Shown one piece after another: positions 1 through 12,639 of a stretch of 64,000 nt of DNA. The stretch lies in NCBI GenBank assembly GCA_033782935.1, contig JAWQEG010000286.1, forward strand, positions 757,501 through 821,500. The letters run 5' to 3'. Under the pieces are notes generated by a model. That model was not told the origin of the DNA and made no database searches. It saw only the letters and a program-made list of their open reading frames with translations. The number at the start of each line of letters is the position of its first letter. The first letter of the stretch is position 1. Both the position numbers and the translations under genes were made by a program. The DNA comes from Petrolisthes cinctipes (Eukaryota; Arthropoda; Malacostraca; Decapoda; Porcellanidae).

Positions 1-338
<338 letters not shown>

Positions 339-367
339 ACCAACCTACAGTGCATCAGTACCATTTC

Positions 368-383
368 GGCCCTCTTCAGGGCC
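368..383 (+). terminator. Histone 3' stem-loop of H3
   Basis: A perfect 6-bp stem GGCCCT/AGGGCC encloses the 4-base loop CTTC, 16 nt in total, which is the canonical size for the SLBP-bound histone mRNA end. A purine-rich downstream element (AAAGAGA) follows about 17 bp later and could pair with U7 snRNA. C at the first loop position is unusual compared with the usual T. Confidence 0.93.
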
Positions 384-1104
384 CAAACTTTACCTTCATA
401 AAGAGATGTATTGTAGACAGTAATGTCTGGTTGTGGACAATACCAAATTATATCTGTATTTTTCTAGTAGTTAGGTAGTGTCACGGTAGTCGATGTTATT
501 TACAATATGCGTTCTAGATGAAATAGTTGGCATTGAGTTAACTCGTTTTCTCTTGTTAATGGGTTTTCTTTCCATGTGGCACGCAGTATGCTCTGTAAAA
601 TCTGTATGGCTGCTTTTCTTCATTTATACATCAGAATAGTATTGAGTAACCATATTGTGATTATCAAAAATAGGTGGTAATTACTCATTTTAGTTGTTAT
701 GCATGGATACTTTACAGTTTGGATGCTTTAGCAAATAGGTTTCTGTCGTTGATATTGTGGAATGGATGCTATATTTTGTAATTTGCACTTAATCATAAAT
801 ATTATTTAGATTAAGGCCTCCGCAGCAGTTTAAGCACAGGTAAAAAATTGCAAGTTTGATTACTTATATATAATCCCTTTTGTCTTCATTAATGATATGT
901 ACAAAAACTATCCAAGCACCCTATACCACCTAAAATAATACTACAACATCTTATTGCATCATTATTTTTGTTTATCTAGCGCTGATTACAAGATACATGC
1001 ACTAATTAAGCCAATTTCAGTTATCTGTCGGCCATATTGTTGTTGTCAGCTGACTACCAAGTCTGCACGGCTTCGTATCCATTTGACCGACAAAAAACAG
1101 CATA
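384..1104. other. H3 3' spacer, then unassigned DNA
   Basis: Bases 384 to about 970 are the reverse complement, with small differences, of the spacer downstream of the H3 at 59.99 kb (59380..59945), so this is ordinary histone-repeat spacer. From about 970 to 1104 the match stops and I recognise nothing before the LINE fragment begins. Confidence 0.7.
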
Positions 1105-3850
1105 GGGCAAGCTTCGTGTCGCTTGGACACGACATTAGTAACAACAATACAGTAGGAAACTCTCTCTATACAATAATAAATTCGGGCAAAATAATTCATT
1201 TTATTGGACACAAACGCTTAAAAATTCCAGACAGAGTGTTTTGCAATAAAAAGTCTTTCTTAAATCTGCAGCAAGGACCATTGACACCAAGTGACCATGT
1301 TCCCATTATAATGAGATTGTCTACCAGCCCCAATACAAGAAAGATACAAGATGACAAATGCTAATTGGACAGGATACAACGCAGATCTAGAATAATTAAT
1401 ACCTATTAACTTAAATAACAAAAATATAGAGGAAATAGACAAGGAACTCGAATATTTTCACGAGGAAATAATAAAAGCAATGAAAAACAACATACCTATG
1501 ACAAAATACAAAACTTTACCCCACCCACCTATTAATGAAGAAATCAGATACAGTATATTTAAACACAGTTTATTAATTAACTTCATTAGAACTGAGGAAT
1601 GGAACAGAATGATAGAGAACATAAATGAAGCTGAGGATTCTAAAACCTTCTAGAAACAAATAAACCAATTAGAAGGGAAAGAAAAAAACATAACTCCTTA
1701 TGTAAAAGATACAAATGGAAACAAGATTTACGAAGATGAAAAAATGGAAAAAGCATTCAGAAATATTTGGTATTGAAAATCACTGAAATAATGAAAATTT
1801 TGACGAAGAACATGAAAATACTATTAATGAATGGATGCAAGACAAAATTAATGATATAACTCCAACAGAATTAATTAACTTAGACAGAATACCAAATGAA
1901 GATAAAATTACTGAGAGAACTACTACACAACTTGAGAAAATTCAAAGAAAAACACCAGGGCTAACAAAGACCAATAGAAATGTACTAATGAATCTACCAC
2001 AACAAGGAATTGATACATTATTAAAAATAAATAATGCTTCATTATCAGCTGGATATTTTCCAGACGATCTAAAAAAGACCAAAATGATTTTCAGCCCTAA
2101 AGCAGGAAAAGATAGCAAAGAAATAATGAATTATAGACCGATATTCTTAGTGGAAGTGACTGAAAAATTACTTGAGAAAATTATCAACAGTAGATTACTT
2201 ACATATTTAGAAAATAATAACATACTTAACAACAGACAGCATGGGTTCAGAAAAAAAACAGAGGAACACACACAGTTTTAGCAATAGGCGAGCCCACACT
2301 TTAATGAGAGTTGCCAAACGGCATTTTGATGGCGATTTCTAGGCTGGAAAAAATGTCCTATGTCGGGCAAAGTTGTATTGGGCTTCCTATTGTGGAACGA
2401 CTTATTATAACTTATTCAATATTTTTTACATATTTTTAACTTATCTTGGACTTATTTTCATACGAATACAGCCATGAATAAAAATATATCTCCTATTATT
2501 TCAGAAGAGGCTTTTTAGTCGGCTTATACGCAAAGATAACAAAATTAGAATGATATACAAACTTATACAGGCCTTTTATAATTATATTTTACATTTTACG
2601 TCGTCAATGATAGTAACAGTACTAAATCACAATAAGATGTTGATAATATATTGGTGTCTCCATACCATACGTTCTCCGCTGCTGCAGCAACACGTAAACC
2701 AACCAACCCAGCACCCAGTGCTTCCATTTTAGGGTAAAATACCCTAAACTAGGATAATTAGATCCTCTTTAGGGTAGTGTTTAGGGTAATGCTTAATTTG
2801 GGGTAATTTTAGGGTAATTCATAGGCAAAACATATTTTATATGTCAAAATCTATCGAAAATTAAGAATAGTACACAAAGCTGTTGTAGACATGAAAAGAA
2901 AGTTGAAAGTTAATTAATACTGAGGCTACATATTTACGTTGCTTTACAATTTTGCTGAACCCACCAAATTATCCATAATACAGTGTATTGGGGCATAACC
3001 CAGATACCGTAAGTTTATTTTCATTCACTGATAAACATGATGATCTTTACAAATAGAATTTATTTTAGTTTTTTCTTATATATGATCCTAAATGACTGTG
3101 TAATAATGCATTACATTATTCAAAGTTACGATGTTGCCGATTTTTTAGGGTAATACATAGTAATTTAGGGTAAAACTGGCTCGATTCTAGGGTAATATTT
3201 TCGGAGCTCATGGAAGCCCTGGCAGCGCAAGGTATGCATATTTCTAATGCTAATAAATGTGAAAATATGGCATTTCAACATTTTACGCTTCATGGTATGG
3301 GTCATGCTAAATACAATTGTTAATATTTGTAGGCTGTTATACTCATGCAGTTCATGAAAGCCGCTTAATGCACACATTTCGACTTTTATTATTTACTAAT
3401 TTATATGAAAAATATAGTATATTCAGCATATATTATGCGAAAACACAAAAGTATGTATTTTTTTATACATCTAAGTAAAAGGTCGTGAACTAGAACGCTA
3501 ATTTTCTAGTGTAAAATAAGGTATGAAATTTAACTAAGTTACCCATGTCCAGCACTTAAAAGGTCGCAAATAAAAAATAGATCACCATTTGGCAACATCA
3601 CTCAAAGTGTGGGCTCGCCTATTATAACAGACACTGTAGTAAGAGCAAAATCAAATAATGGCCAAGTGAACCTAATACTAAGAGACATTAAAAAAGCATT
3701 CGATAAGGTCTGGCATATAGGATTAAAATATAAGATATTAAGGACAACATTACCACCATACATGAAACAAATACTATGTGATTACTTAACTGACAGACAA
3801 ATATACATCCAAATAGGACAGTACTTAGGTCTATTAACTACGTGAGATGA
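1105..3850 (+). mobile_element. Older LINE family, decayed copy with a nested insertion
   Basis: APE-type non-LTR retrotransposon remnant, called family 1 here. Bases 1105..1370 encode the end of the endonuclease domain (NNNTVGNSLYT, then PSDHVPI with the catalytic SDH). Bases 1380..2282 encode the linker and the start of the reverse transcriptase (YRPI, GFRK). After the insertion at 2283..3623, RT motif A resumes (IKKAFDKVWH) and runs to about 3850, where another LINE cuts it. Several stops and frameshifts show that it is dead. Pieces of the same family occur at 8.2, 46.9, 54.6 to 56.5 and 62.0 kb. The clade (Jockey/I superfamily) is not settled. Confidence 0.85.
2283..3623. mobile_element. 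1.3-kb terminal-inverted-repeat DNA element, non-autonomous
   Basis: The ends are inverted copies: AATAGGCGAGCCCACACTTT at 2283..2302 and its reverse complement at 3604..3623. The similarity continues inward to TTGCCAAAC, about 33 bp in all. It interrupts the family 1 reverse transcriptase exactly between two parts of one reading frame. The AT-rich interior has no transposase. It carries several copies of a TTTAGGGTAA motif near 2727..2820 and 3145..3195. The target duplication is ambiguous because the flanks are ATA/TAT-rich. Confidence 0.85.
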
Positions 3851-4838
3851 GAGATGATTCCACTCTTGGATGCTGCGGGGAAAGAATGAGTGCCTAAATA
3901 TATCAGTGCTTGTCAGGTATGTATGGTATTTTAAGTTGTGGCTGCCTCTAGTGGATCGTATACTTGTAGGGCGTAGATATGTGTCTTGGTCTATGTCAAC
4001 TAACTTGTTTGTGATTTTGTATATCATCTGTTGTCTTCGTGTTGCCAATGGGTCTAGTTTTGTGTCTTGTTTAAGCAAAGTGACTGATGTAGCGTGTCTG
4101 TAATCACGTCTGGCTCATCTTGCAGCTTTGTTTTGTATGGATTATAATTTATTGTGATATTATTGTAAGTGTGTGGGTCCCAGACGGTGTCGCAGTACTC
4201 TAAGTGTGGTCGAACGAATGTGTTATAAGCAATAATTTTGATGTATGTGTTACACCTGCTGAGGTTCCTGCGCAAGAACCCCAGGACCCTACTAGCTTTG
4301 GCCATGATGCTATCTATGTGTGTGTTTCACCTCATGTCCGCTGAAATGTGGACGCCTAAGTATTTGTGGGAAGTGACTGTGTTGAGGTTGGTGTTGTGTA
4401 GCTGGTATGTATTTGGAATGGGATTATGGGCTCGGGTAAAACAGATGTCTGGTCTTCACAGTCTTCCTGTAGTCGAAGGCAGTCATTCCTATCTTTAATT
4501 GGTCTGTAGAATAAGCTATCGTCTGCAAAAAGTCTAGTGGTAGAGGAAAGTGAGAGTGGGAGGTCATTAATGTATGAAAGGAAGAGAAGGGGGCCCAGGA
4601 CAGTGTCCTGGGGTACCCCAGAGGTCACAGGAACAGATGGAGACTGACTACCGTCAAGAACTACTCGTTGCTTTCTGGTAGTCAAGAACGTTCTAATCCA
4701 GTGAAGAAGTTGTCCCTGTATGCCATATAATTCTAACTTGTGTAGTAGTCTTTGGTGAGGGACTTTGTCGAAGGCTTTGGCAAAGTCTAATATGATTTGT
4801 GTAATACATGAAATTTCACAGTCAACTGCATGCTGTAC
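3851..4838 (-). mobile_element. CR1/Jockey-like LINE fragment, middle of RT to C terminus
   Basis: Read on the minus strand this encodes a second, different reverse transcriptase: motif [13 protein letters not shown] near 4760, TSGVPQ (motif B) near 4620, FADD (motif C) near 4510. The C-terminal signature FFPRSIQEWN is near 3870. Frameshifts and stops break it, so it is a pseudogene fragment. It lies inside the plus-strand family 1 element and is 5' truncated just before motif A. Confidence 0.85.
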
Positions 4839-4895
4839 AATATCTCTTGTGTAAATTGAGTAGAGGGTTGGTGAAACTATACCACCACGAGGCAC
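4839..4895 (-). mobile_element. Inverted scrap of family 1 reverse transcriptase
   Basis: Nineteen codons on the minus strand read [21 protein letters not shown] motif B of family 1. The family 1 copy it should belong to is on the plus strand, so this piece has been inverted. It is joined in frame to the CR1/Jockey-like fragment. Confidence 0.65.
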
Positions 4896-5289
4896 TAAAC
4901 TATAGAAATATATGTCTAGATTATTAGTTTTATTTTTATCTTTATATTTTACCCTTCGGTCGTCTTAATAATCACATGATATTTTTTCAATATGCTCAGG
5001 TAACAACCTCAGTTGTAATAATATGCATTTCAGGCCTGCATGCCAGATTTATAAAAAACCTTGGAAACATTACTTTCCCGCCTCTAATTACTGAGTATAA
5101 TACAGGATATTCCAGAATTCCAATAATCTTCCAGGCCGCCCTGGTAGACCATCAACCAACTCCATTCAATAATTTACTAAAAATATATATACCTTTCCTT
5201 TCCAGTTCCGTATAGAGCTCAGTGGGTTTTATGGAGATTCTTCCCGTAAAAAATCAAGGACCTTTTAACATTTTCCTCCTCTGAGATTC
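4896..5289. other. Unassigned DNA with a short coding-like stretch
   Basis: A 79-codon frame (plus, 4976..5215) reads like protein (for example PPLITEYNTGYSRIP) but matches no family I recognise. It could be a scrap of a retroelement ORF1. No splice sites, promoter or stem-loop are apparent. Confidence 0.35.
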
Positions 5290-5470
5290 TAAAAATGCTT
5301 TCCCATATAGCTGTAAATCTTTGTTGATTTTCTTTACCATCATACAGTATATTTCATTTATGTTTTTATTGCTTCCATCTGTTATATATGGAGAAGAAAT
5401 GTTTGCAGTACCTCTCATTCTCTTTATCGGATCCCAGAAGTCATGGGAGTTCCTGTAATTATCTACTATA
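5290..5470 (-). mobile_element. Family 1-like LINE remnant upstream of H2B
   Basis: The minus strand carries a degenerate form of the pre-RT linker seen at 46851..47140 and 61950..62245 (DFW near 5440, then KINKDLQLYGKAF). All three H2B genes have this remnant in the same place and orientation, so it predates their duplication. Confidence 0.65.
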
Positions 5471-5833
5471 CAGTATATTGATTACATGTTATTTTCTAAT
5501 GATTTTGTCTGCAGTCATTTTTGTATGTTGAGTAAAATATGTCGGGAAATTTGGACGAATATATCATTTTCGTAAAATCTATACAAACCTTTGCCGACAT
5601 CATTATTGTTTTGTAATAAAATTCGTATCACCCAGAATTGTGTTTTGCAATTAGATTTACTGCTATTTTTGGTAGGTTGTTCTTTGTTAGGAGATGACTA
5701 TCAGAGGCACCTAATTTTGACCAATCTACGAGGAGCGAGCTGGGCTAGTGGTCGCCCGTGATCTTCACGTTCAATATAAATAAGAAAATGTAGTCTCGGT
5801 TCGACTACCAACTACCCATTAAACTAGGTAGAC
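5471..5833 (+). promoter_or_regulatory. H2B upstream spacer and promoter
   Basis: Bases 5471..5706 are spacer shared with the other two H2B genes. The promoter proper has GGCACCTAATTTTGACCAATC with a CCAAT box at 5721..5725, a GAGGAGCGAG segment, and a TATA box TATAAATA at 5775..5782. This leaves a leader of roughly 30 bases before the ATG. The order and sequence match the H2B promoters at 46.5 and 62.5 kb. Confidence 0.88.
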
Positions 5834-6205
5834 ATGCCACCTAAGACTTCTGGAAAGGCTGCCAAGAAGGCTGGCAAGGCCCAGAAGGCCATTGCTAAAG
5901 GAGGCAAGAAAAAGAAGCGCAAGAGGAAGGAAAGTTACAGCATCTACATTTACAAGGTACTGAAGCAGGTCCACCCTGACACTGGTGTTTCCTCTAAGGC
6001 AATGTCGATCATGAACTCTTTCGTGAACGACATCTTTGAGAGAATCGCCGCCGAGGCCTCTCGCCTGGCACACTACAACAAGCGGTCCACCATCACCAGT
6101 CGGGAGATTCAGACCGCCGTCAGGCTCCTGCTCCCCGGTGAGCTTGCCAAGCACGCCGTGTCTGAGGGCACCAAGGCTGTCACCAAGTACACCTCCTCCA
6201 AATAA
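5834..6205 (+). CDS. H2B: Histone H2B
   Basis: Complete intronless 123-residue H2B, partner of H2A in the nucleosome. The Lys/Pro/Ala tail ([15 protein letters not shown], then [11 protein letters not shown]) precedes the histone fold ([45 protein letters not shown]) and the C-terminal helix ending VTKYTSSK, which carries the conserved ubiquitylatable lysine. The ATG is preceded by a TATA box at the right distance and the stop is followed by a stem-loop 36 bp later. It converges on the H2A at 7661..8032. Confidence 0.98.
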   Translation: MPPKTSGKAAKKAGKAQKAIAKGGKKKKRKRKESYSIYIYKVLKQVHPDTGVSSKAMSIMNSFVNDIFERIAAEASRLAHYNKRSTITSREIQTAVRLLLPGELAKHAVSEGTKAVTKYTSSK

Positions 6206-6241
6206 AGTGGTGCACTCTCCAGAATCATTTGGTCAACAATC

Positions 6242-6258
6242 GGCTCCTATTAGGAGCC
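6242..6258 (+). terminator. Histone 3' stem-loop of H2B (17 nt)
   Basis: GGCTCC/GGAGCC stem around TATTA, 17 nt against the usual 16. T and A of the loop can pair, giving seven pairs and a 3-base loop. A purine stretch (AAGGGAA) follows about 25 bp downstream and may serve as the U7 target. Confidence 0.85.
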
Positions 6259-7588
6259 ACAACATTTTAGACTTAAGGGAACTGTTATGGACAAAATTGA
6301 GTGTGGCCATGCATTAATGCTGGTTATCTTTTTTGTGGTGTTATGTCGGACGAGCTTTGTAGGTGTCTAGGTGCAATAAGGGGCGTGCGGTAGACGAAGT
6401 AGAAACAAAGTATGGCAGGTACCTCATTGCCATCAATGACAATGATGTTTGGAGTAAAGATTTGAAAAAAGTGTTGTATTAGGTAATACTTTGAAGATAG
6501 GTACGAAATAGGAAATACAGAAGTAGATAACAATTCCCGGGCTCAACCAGGGTGCTGTAGGTATTCATATTCGTTAAACAGTTATTTTTTCTGGTAGTCA
6601 CTCAGTTATACAGTCTGTTCGAACGATTTTTTTTTTTTTGCCATCGGATCGGACTCTTTATAGGAGAGACTGCCTATCCTCAATGATGAATTTGTAGTTC
6701 CTCTTTTTATTTTTCCTAGGTTAGTGACAGTAGAGGAGGGGTGGGCCGCACTGGATAAATAAATGAACAGAGACGGTGTGTGAGCTTGTAGGAATATGTG
6801 TGTGTAAGGATAATCGTAAGAGTGGGGTTTGGCGTGTATACAAGCGTTAGTTTGTGTTATTAAGATGGTTTATTTGTGTAAGTATTAATGTGCTTGTATT
6901 TAAGAGAGGTTTTGTGTGTATGTATAAATTGATTTGTGCTTAAGAGTGTTTGTGTGTAGGTATTAGTAAGTTGGGCCTTCGTAACCACACTTACTACAGA
7001 TTTTATATGGCTTAATTCCCTCGAATGAATAAGCACATATTTATCATTACCTTCGCTCAGGAATAGAATGTAGACATGCACGTCTATATACCTATTACCT
7101 ACTAATATACACAACACCTTCATATTTCATACACACTAGCGCTATATTTCTTTATTGTAGTGCATAATCTTTATTTCAACCTAATTCATTACATACACAA
7201 AAACCTTCACCTGTCATATGCACTACTTATGTAATATCGTGCATATTATTTCGACGCAAATCACTCCCACTCGCATCTACAGGAATTTTGCAAGACACAC
7301 ATTTGGGCGCAGAATGGGAAAACCTTTATGTACCCATAATTCAATCGTGGCAAATATTAACACCGACCCTTCTCTTTCAGTTAATCTGTAATGTTCTTAC
7401 TACAGATCTGTAGAGTCGGCTGCTAAGCCATGGTAATATAAGCCTTAATTAACCAGACTCGTACAAGAAGAGCTGAGTGAGAAGACGACTATTGTCGGCG
7501 ACCTTACATGAAAGCCTAAGTCAATAAAAGGAAATGTAATCCCTATAAATAGCTTGTCTATTATCAAACTCTTTGTGAAGGCAAGTGT
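6259..7588. other. H2B-H2A convergent intergenic spacer
   Basis: No gene. It is the standard spacer between the convergent H2B and H2A genes. It recurs almost unchanged at 63034..64000 and, as reverse complement, downstream of the H2A genes at 33.9 and 58.6 kb. It contains a T run near 6630 and GT-rich sequence near 6780..6960. Confidence 0.85.
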
Positions 7589-7605
7589 GGCTCCATTAAG
7601 GAGCC
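7589..7605 (-). terminator. Histone 3' stem-loop of H2A (17 nt)
   Basis: On the minus strand GGCTCC-TTAAT-GGAGCC: a 6-bp stem with a 5-base loop. The downstream element AAAGAG (7569..7574) lies about 15 bp beyond it, matching the consensus that pairs with U7 snRNA. Confidence 0.9.
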
Positions 7606-7660
7606 GGATCTATAAGTTGGAAAGAGGAGGAAAGGAGGCTTCTGGGGACAGAGAGCAACC

Positions 7661-8205
<545 letters not shown>

Positions 8206-8508
8206 TTGCCTTTGTAAAAAAAAATAGTTTTCCGGTTTCTTCTAATATAGATATTTGTCTGTAGTTAATGATTGCTTTATTGTCCTTTCCTTCCTTAGGG
8301 ATGAAAATCATTTTTGTCTTTTTTAGTTCATCAGGAAAGTATCCTGCTGATAATGACGCATTATATATGTTTAGTAGTTTATCAATCCCTTTTTCTGACA
8401 GATTCAACAACAAAAACACGACATTAGTAACAACAATACAGTAGGAAACTTTCTCTATACAATAATAAATTCGGGTAAAATAATTCATTTACGTCCAAAC
8501 TTCAAAAC
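8206..8508. mobile_element. Scrambled family 1 LINE fragments
   Basis: Bases 8225..8405 on the minus strand encode family 1 RT (GIDKLLNIYNASLSAGYFPD, then KKTKMIFIPK). Bases 8417..8508 on the plus strand match the endonuclease segment near 1129..1200 (AACAACAATACAGTAGGAAA). The two halves face opposite ways, so the copy is rearranged. It joins the H2A promoter to the satellite block. Confidence 0.75.
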
Positions 8509-10338
8509 TTTTATTGGACGGGTGTTTTGAACTTGAATTTGAGATATAAACGGGTACAGAATGTGCATGCGCATATTGTATTTGGACAACTAAAATATCG
8601 ATTTTTAGCATGTTTTGAGCCTATATTCTGAAAACATTCTAGCACTGAGTAGGCATGTACAGATCGCTTATGGGACCCAAAAATATTGAATTTTCGGTGT
8701 TTTGAGCCTGAATTTGAGATATAAACGGGTACTGAAGATGCATACACATATTGACTTTGGGCACCAAAAATATCGATTTCCAGCATGTTTTGGGCCTGTA
8801 TTTTGAAAATACTCTAACACGGAGTAGGCATTTATAGATCGCTTCTGGGACCCAAAAATATCGAATTTTCTTTTTTTTTTAGCCTGAATTTGAGATATAA
8901 ACGAGTACAGAAGATGTATGCACATATCGACTTTGGACCCCTAAAATATCGATTTTTAGCATGTTTTGAGCCAATATTTTTAAAAAATTCTAGCACTGAG
9001 TAGGCATGTACAGATTGCTTCTGGGACCCAAAAATATCGAATTTTCGGGTGTTTTGAGCCTGAATTTGAGATATAAACGGGTACAAAAGATGCATGCACA
9101 TATCGACTTTGGGCACCTAAAATATCGATTTTTACATGTTTTGGGACTATATATTTTTTAATATTCTAGCACTGATTCAGCATGTACAGATCGCTTCTGG
9201 GACCCAAAAATAACGAATTTTCGGGTGTTTTGAGCATGAATTTGGGATATAAACAGGTACGGAAGATGCATACACATATTGACTTTGGGCACCTAAAATA
9301 TCGATTTTCAGCATGTTTTGAGCCTGTATTTTGAAAATAATCTAACACGCAGTAGGCATGTACAGATCGCTTCTGAGACCCAAAAATATCGAATATTCGG
9401 GTGTTTTGAGCCTGAATTTGAGATATAAACGGGTAAAGAAGATGCATGCACACATCGACTGTTGGCACCTAAAATATCGATTTTCAGCATGTTTTGGGCC
9501 TATTTTTTTGTAAATATTCTAGCACTGAGTCGGCATGTACAGATCGCTTTTGGGACCCAAAAATATCGAGTTTTCGGGTGTTTTGAGCCTGAATTTGAGA
9601 TATAAACGGGTAAAGAAGATGCATGCACACATCGACTGTGGGCACCTAAAATATCGATTTTCAGCATGTTTTGGGTCTGTATTTTGAAAATACTCTAACA
9701 CGCAGTAGGCATGTACAGATCGCTTCTGGGACGCAAAAATATCGAATTTTCGGGTGTTTTGAGCATGAATTTGAGATATAAACGGGTACAAAAGATGCAT
9801 GCACATATCGACTTTGGGCACTTAAAATATCGATTTTTACATGTTTTGGGTCTATTGTTTTTTTAATATTCTAGCACTGAGTCGGCATGTACAGATCGCT
9901 TCTGTGACCCAAAAATATCGAATTTTCGGGTGTTTTGAGCCTGAATTTGAGATATAAACGGGTAAAGAAGATGCATGCACATATCGACTGTGGGCACCTA
10001 AAATATCGATTTTTAGCATGTTTTGAGCCTATATTTTGAAAACATTCTAGCACTAAGTAGGCATGTACAGATCGCTTATGGGACCCAAAAATATCGAGTT
10101 TTCGGGTGTTTTGAGCTTGAATTTGAGATATAAACGGCTACAGAAGATGCATGCACATATCGACTTTGGGCACCCAAAATATCGATTTTTAGCATGTTTT
10201 GGGCCTATATTTTGAAAATATTCTGGCACTGAGTAGGCATATACAGATCGCTTCTGGGACCCAAAAATATCGAATTTTCGGGTGTTTTGAGTCTGAATTT
10301 GGGATATAAAAGGGTAAAGAAGATGCATACAGTTATTG
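8509..10338. repeat. 176-bp satellite, left segment (diverged)
   Basis: About ten head-to-tail monomers of 176 bp. Landmarks are GCATGTACAGATCGCTTCTG, AAAAATATCGAATTTTCGGG, GATATAAACGGGTA and CCTAAAATATCGATTTT. Monomers differ noticeably from each other. Open frames of about 100 codons appear on the minus strand once per monomer. They shift frame because 176 is not a multiple of three, so they are a by-product and not genes. Confidence 0.95.
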
Positions 10339-10713
10339 GTATTATTACAGAATAACTGGGTTTTTGGCTAGGATCGCGCAGTGTTACCACATCCGGCTAG
10401 GTCCTGGGAATTTGCCCCAGTCACTTTATGATAGTTTACACCGGTTATATCCCGGTAGTTTGCCCAGGTTAGGTCCCGGTAGTTTGCCCAGGTTAGGTCC
10501 CGGTAGTCTGATGTTGTCTAGGTTAGGTTAGGTCAGGTCAGGTGAGGTCAGACTAATTTCCAAATTATGTTTGTAAAACGGGGCATATCTCGAAAACGGG
10601 GCATCTCCGAAAGAAACACCATAGAATAAAAGTGTTTTAGAATGGTCCAAAATAGTGGGTAATGATACTAAAATACACAATATAGTGAACCCAGTTCTTC
10701 TGTAAATTTACCC
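10339..10713. mobile_element. 375-bp inverted-repeat element with GGTTAGGTCCCGGTAGT minisatellite
   Basis: Flanked by an 8-bp direct repeat AGTTATTG (10331..10338 and 10714..10721) that restores a continuous satellite monomer. The ends are imperfect inverted copies (ATTATTACAGAATAACTGGG against GGGTAAATTTACAGAAGAACTGGG). The interior has GGTTATATCCCGGTAGTTTGCCC-type units, then GGTTAGGTCAGGTCAGGTGAGG and GACTAATTTC. The same layout recurs at 11.8, 42.9, 47.8 and 48.3 kb. Confidence 0.8.
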
Positions 10714-10794
10714 AGTTATTGACTTTGGGCACCTAAAATATCGATTTTCAGCATGTTTTGGGCCTGTATTTAAAAAATACTTTAACACGTAGTA
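10714..10794. repeat. 176-bp satellite, short segment between two insertions
   Basis: Part of one monomer (TTGACTTTGGGCACCTAAAA through TTTAACACGTAGTA) that continues at 15548. It separates the minisatellite-bearing element from the THAP element. Confidence 0.92.
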
Positions 10795-11815
10795 GCAAGG
10801 ATAATAGACTATAAAGGATAGTCCACTGAAACGTCATAGTGATGACGTCGTAAATATCCGTGACGTCACGGGAGGCTCTGTTGCTAGCTGGTGGGCAAAC
10901 CTTGCCTGCTCACTAGGTAAAATATGAGTCATAAAGATTATATCAGCTGATGTTAATCGAAATAATGAGTTTCTCGGTAGCTGCACCTTGGTAGGTTATA
11001 AAGATAAGAAGCATAGTGATATAACGGCAATTGTACAACTCGACATCAGTTGTTGAAATAGAATAATGGACTATAAAACTGGAAGCCTTCCACGACCAAG
11101 ATTGATATCGAGTCGCTTTCGCATCTCTAAGCCCATATTTGTACAATAATGACTAATCTTTGGTGTCTTTATATTCCACACAGTTTAAATTGATCATTAT
11201 AATTTGAAGTAAATGTGTTTGTAGTGTGGTGTCATCAATAGATATCCAGAAAAGCCTGGACAGATCTCTACCACTGCCCACTGGTGCGTCGTATACTCAC
11301 CAGAAGTAGGCCCAGCCCTACAGTACTACTTGGCATTGATAATAAGGTCATGATTTAGACTGATAATAGGTTTTACGTGTTTAATTCTTGATGGATGATT
11401 AACTAGCATACTAATCATATGGATATAAAGCAGCATTTTTATAAATCATGACCTAATGAGATCATTAGTCGATCATCCTTGGTAGTAGCCTACAGTTTTT
11501 TAACCTTGGTTACGAAGTATTTATATTGACTAGTGCTAGGTTATATTCATATATCTATTACTCGAAAGATTATATAATAACCTATTACCTGGATGTAAAG
11601 GTAATTTATATTGATAATTCTGGATTTTGTCAATGTTATAAAAAGGATTTCCATACCTATTTAGTATTTCCAACTGCCCCATTTCTAAAATATGTCACTT
11701 TCAACCCCTCCAACAGATCTGAAAAATGCCCTGAATAGATCCGAAGAATGCCCCAATTAGGTCTGAAAATTCCCTGATTAAGTTAGAAAAATGCATCAGT
11801 TAGGTCAGAAAAATG

Positions 11816-12057
11816 CCCGGAATTTATTGAAAGAATTACCGCTTTGTAGCAGTGTTGCTAGATCCGGCTAGGTCTCAGTATTTTGCCCCAGTCATTTCCT
11901 GTACTTTACCACGGTTATTTCCCAGTAGTCTGCTCAGGTTAGGTACCAGTAATCTGCCCAGGTTAGGTCCCGGTAGTTTGATGCGGTCTAGGTTAGGTTA
12001 GGTAAGGTCAGACTAATTTCAAAATGCCCCATTTGATATTTACCAAATGCCCCATTC
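11816..12057 (+). mobile_element. Truncated copy of the minisatellite-bearing MITE
   Basis: Begins TTTATTGAAAGAATTACCGC and continues GTAGCAGTGTTGC, then CAGGTTAGGTCCCGGTAGTT-type units, GGTTAGGTTAGGTAAGGTC and GACTAATTTCAAAATGCCCC. The 5' arm matches the MITEs at 47.8 and 48.3 kb, and the other arm is missing. Confidence 0.75.
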
Positions 12058-12639
12058 AAGGTCACTTATATATTGCTTACACCTACAATGATTTTAAAAA
12101 GTAGAAAAATAATTAATCGGAATATGAATACAAAATACTGTATGCTGAATGTAATTATATATTTATTATCATATACTTTGCGAAATGAAATGTGTACCAA
12201 AAATAAAGTACAGTACAGTAATAAATGTTTCTTGCCATAAAAGTAAGAGTAACAATATCCTTATGAAGTACTATCACTATCAGTCTATGAGTATAATCAC
12301 AGTGGAATTGCACATTTTCTAGAAAAACTAGAAACTAACGTTAATTTTATCACAATATATTAATCATTATGGTATGTATAAAGCAAAACTAATGCAATTA
12401 GAATTTACATAATACTGTATTATTACAGTCAGTCCATAAGTATAATCACTGTGGATTTTGCACAGGTTTGGAAATTGTGTAAATAAACGTAATTTCTGTC
12501 AGTTCATTCGCTTTTTCAGAAAGTACCGTACTGTATTGCGTTAGCACTTTTCAGATTAACGAGCTCAACTTTCTGAGAGTTAACGGCTAACTTAACACTT
12601 TTCAACTCATCATGTCTGGGAATACAAACACAGCACGAT

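Noticed and set aside
2727..3195. TTAGGG words as telomeric repeat
   Set aside because: They are scattered, embedded in longer TTTAGGGTAA motifs and lie inside a transposon, not in a tandem TTAGGG array.
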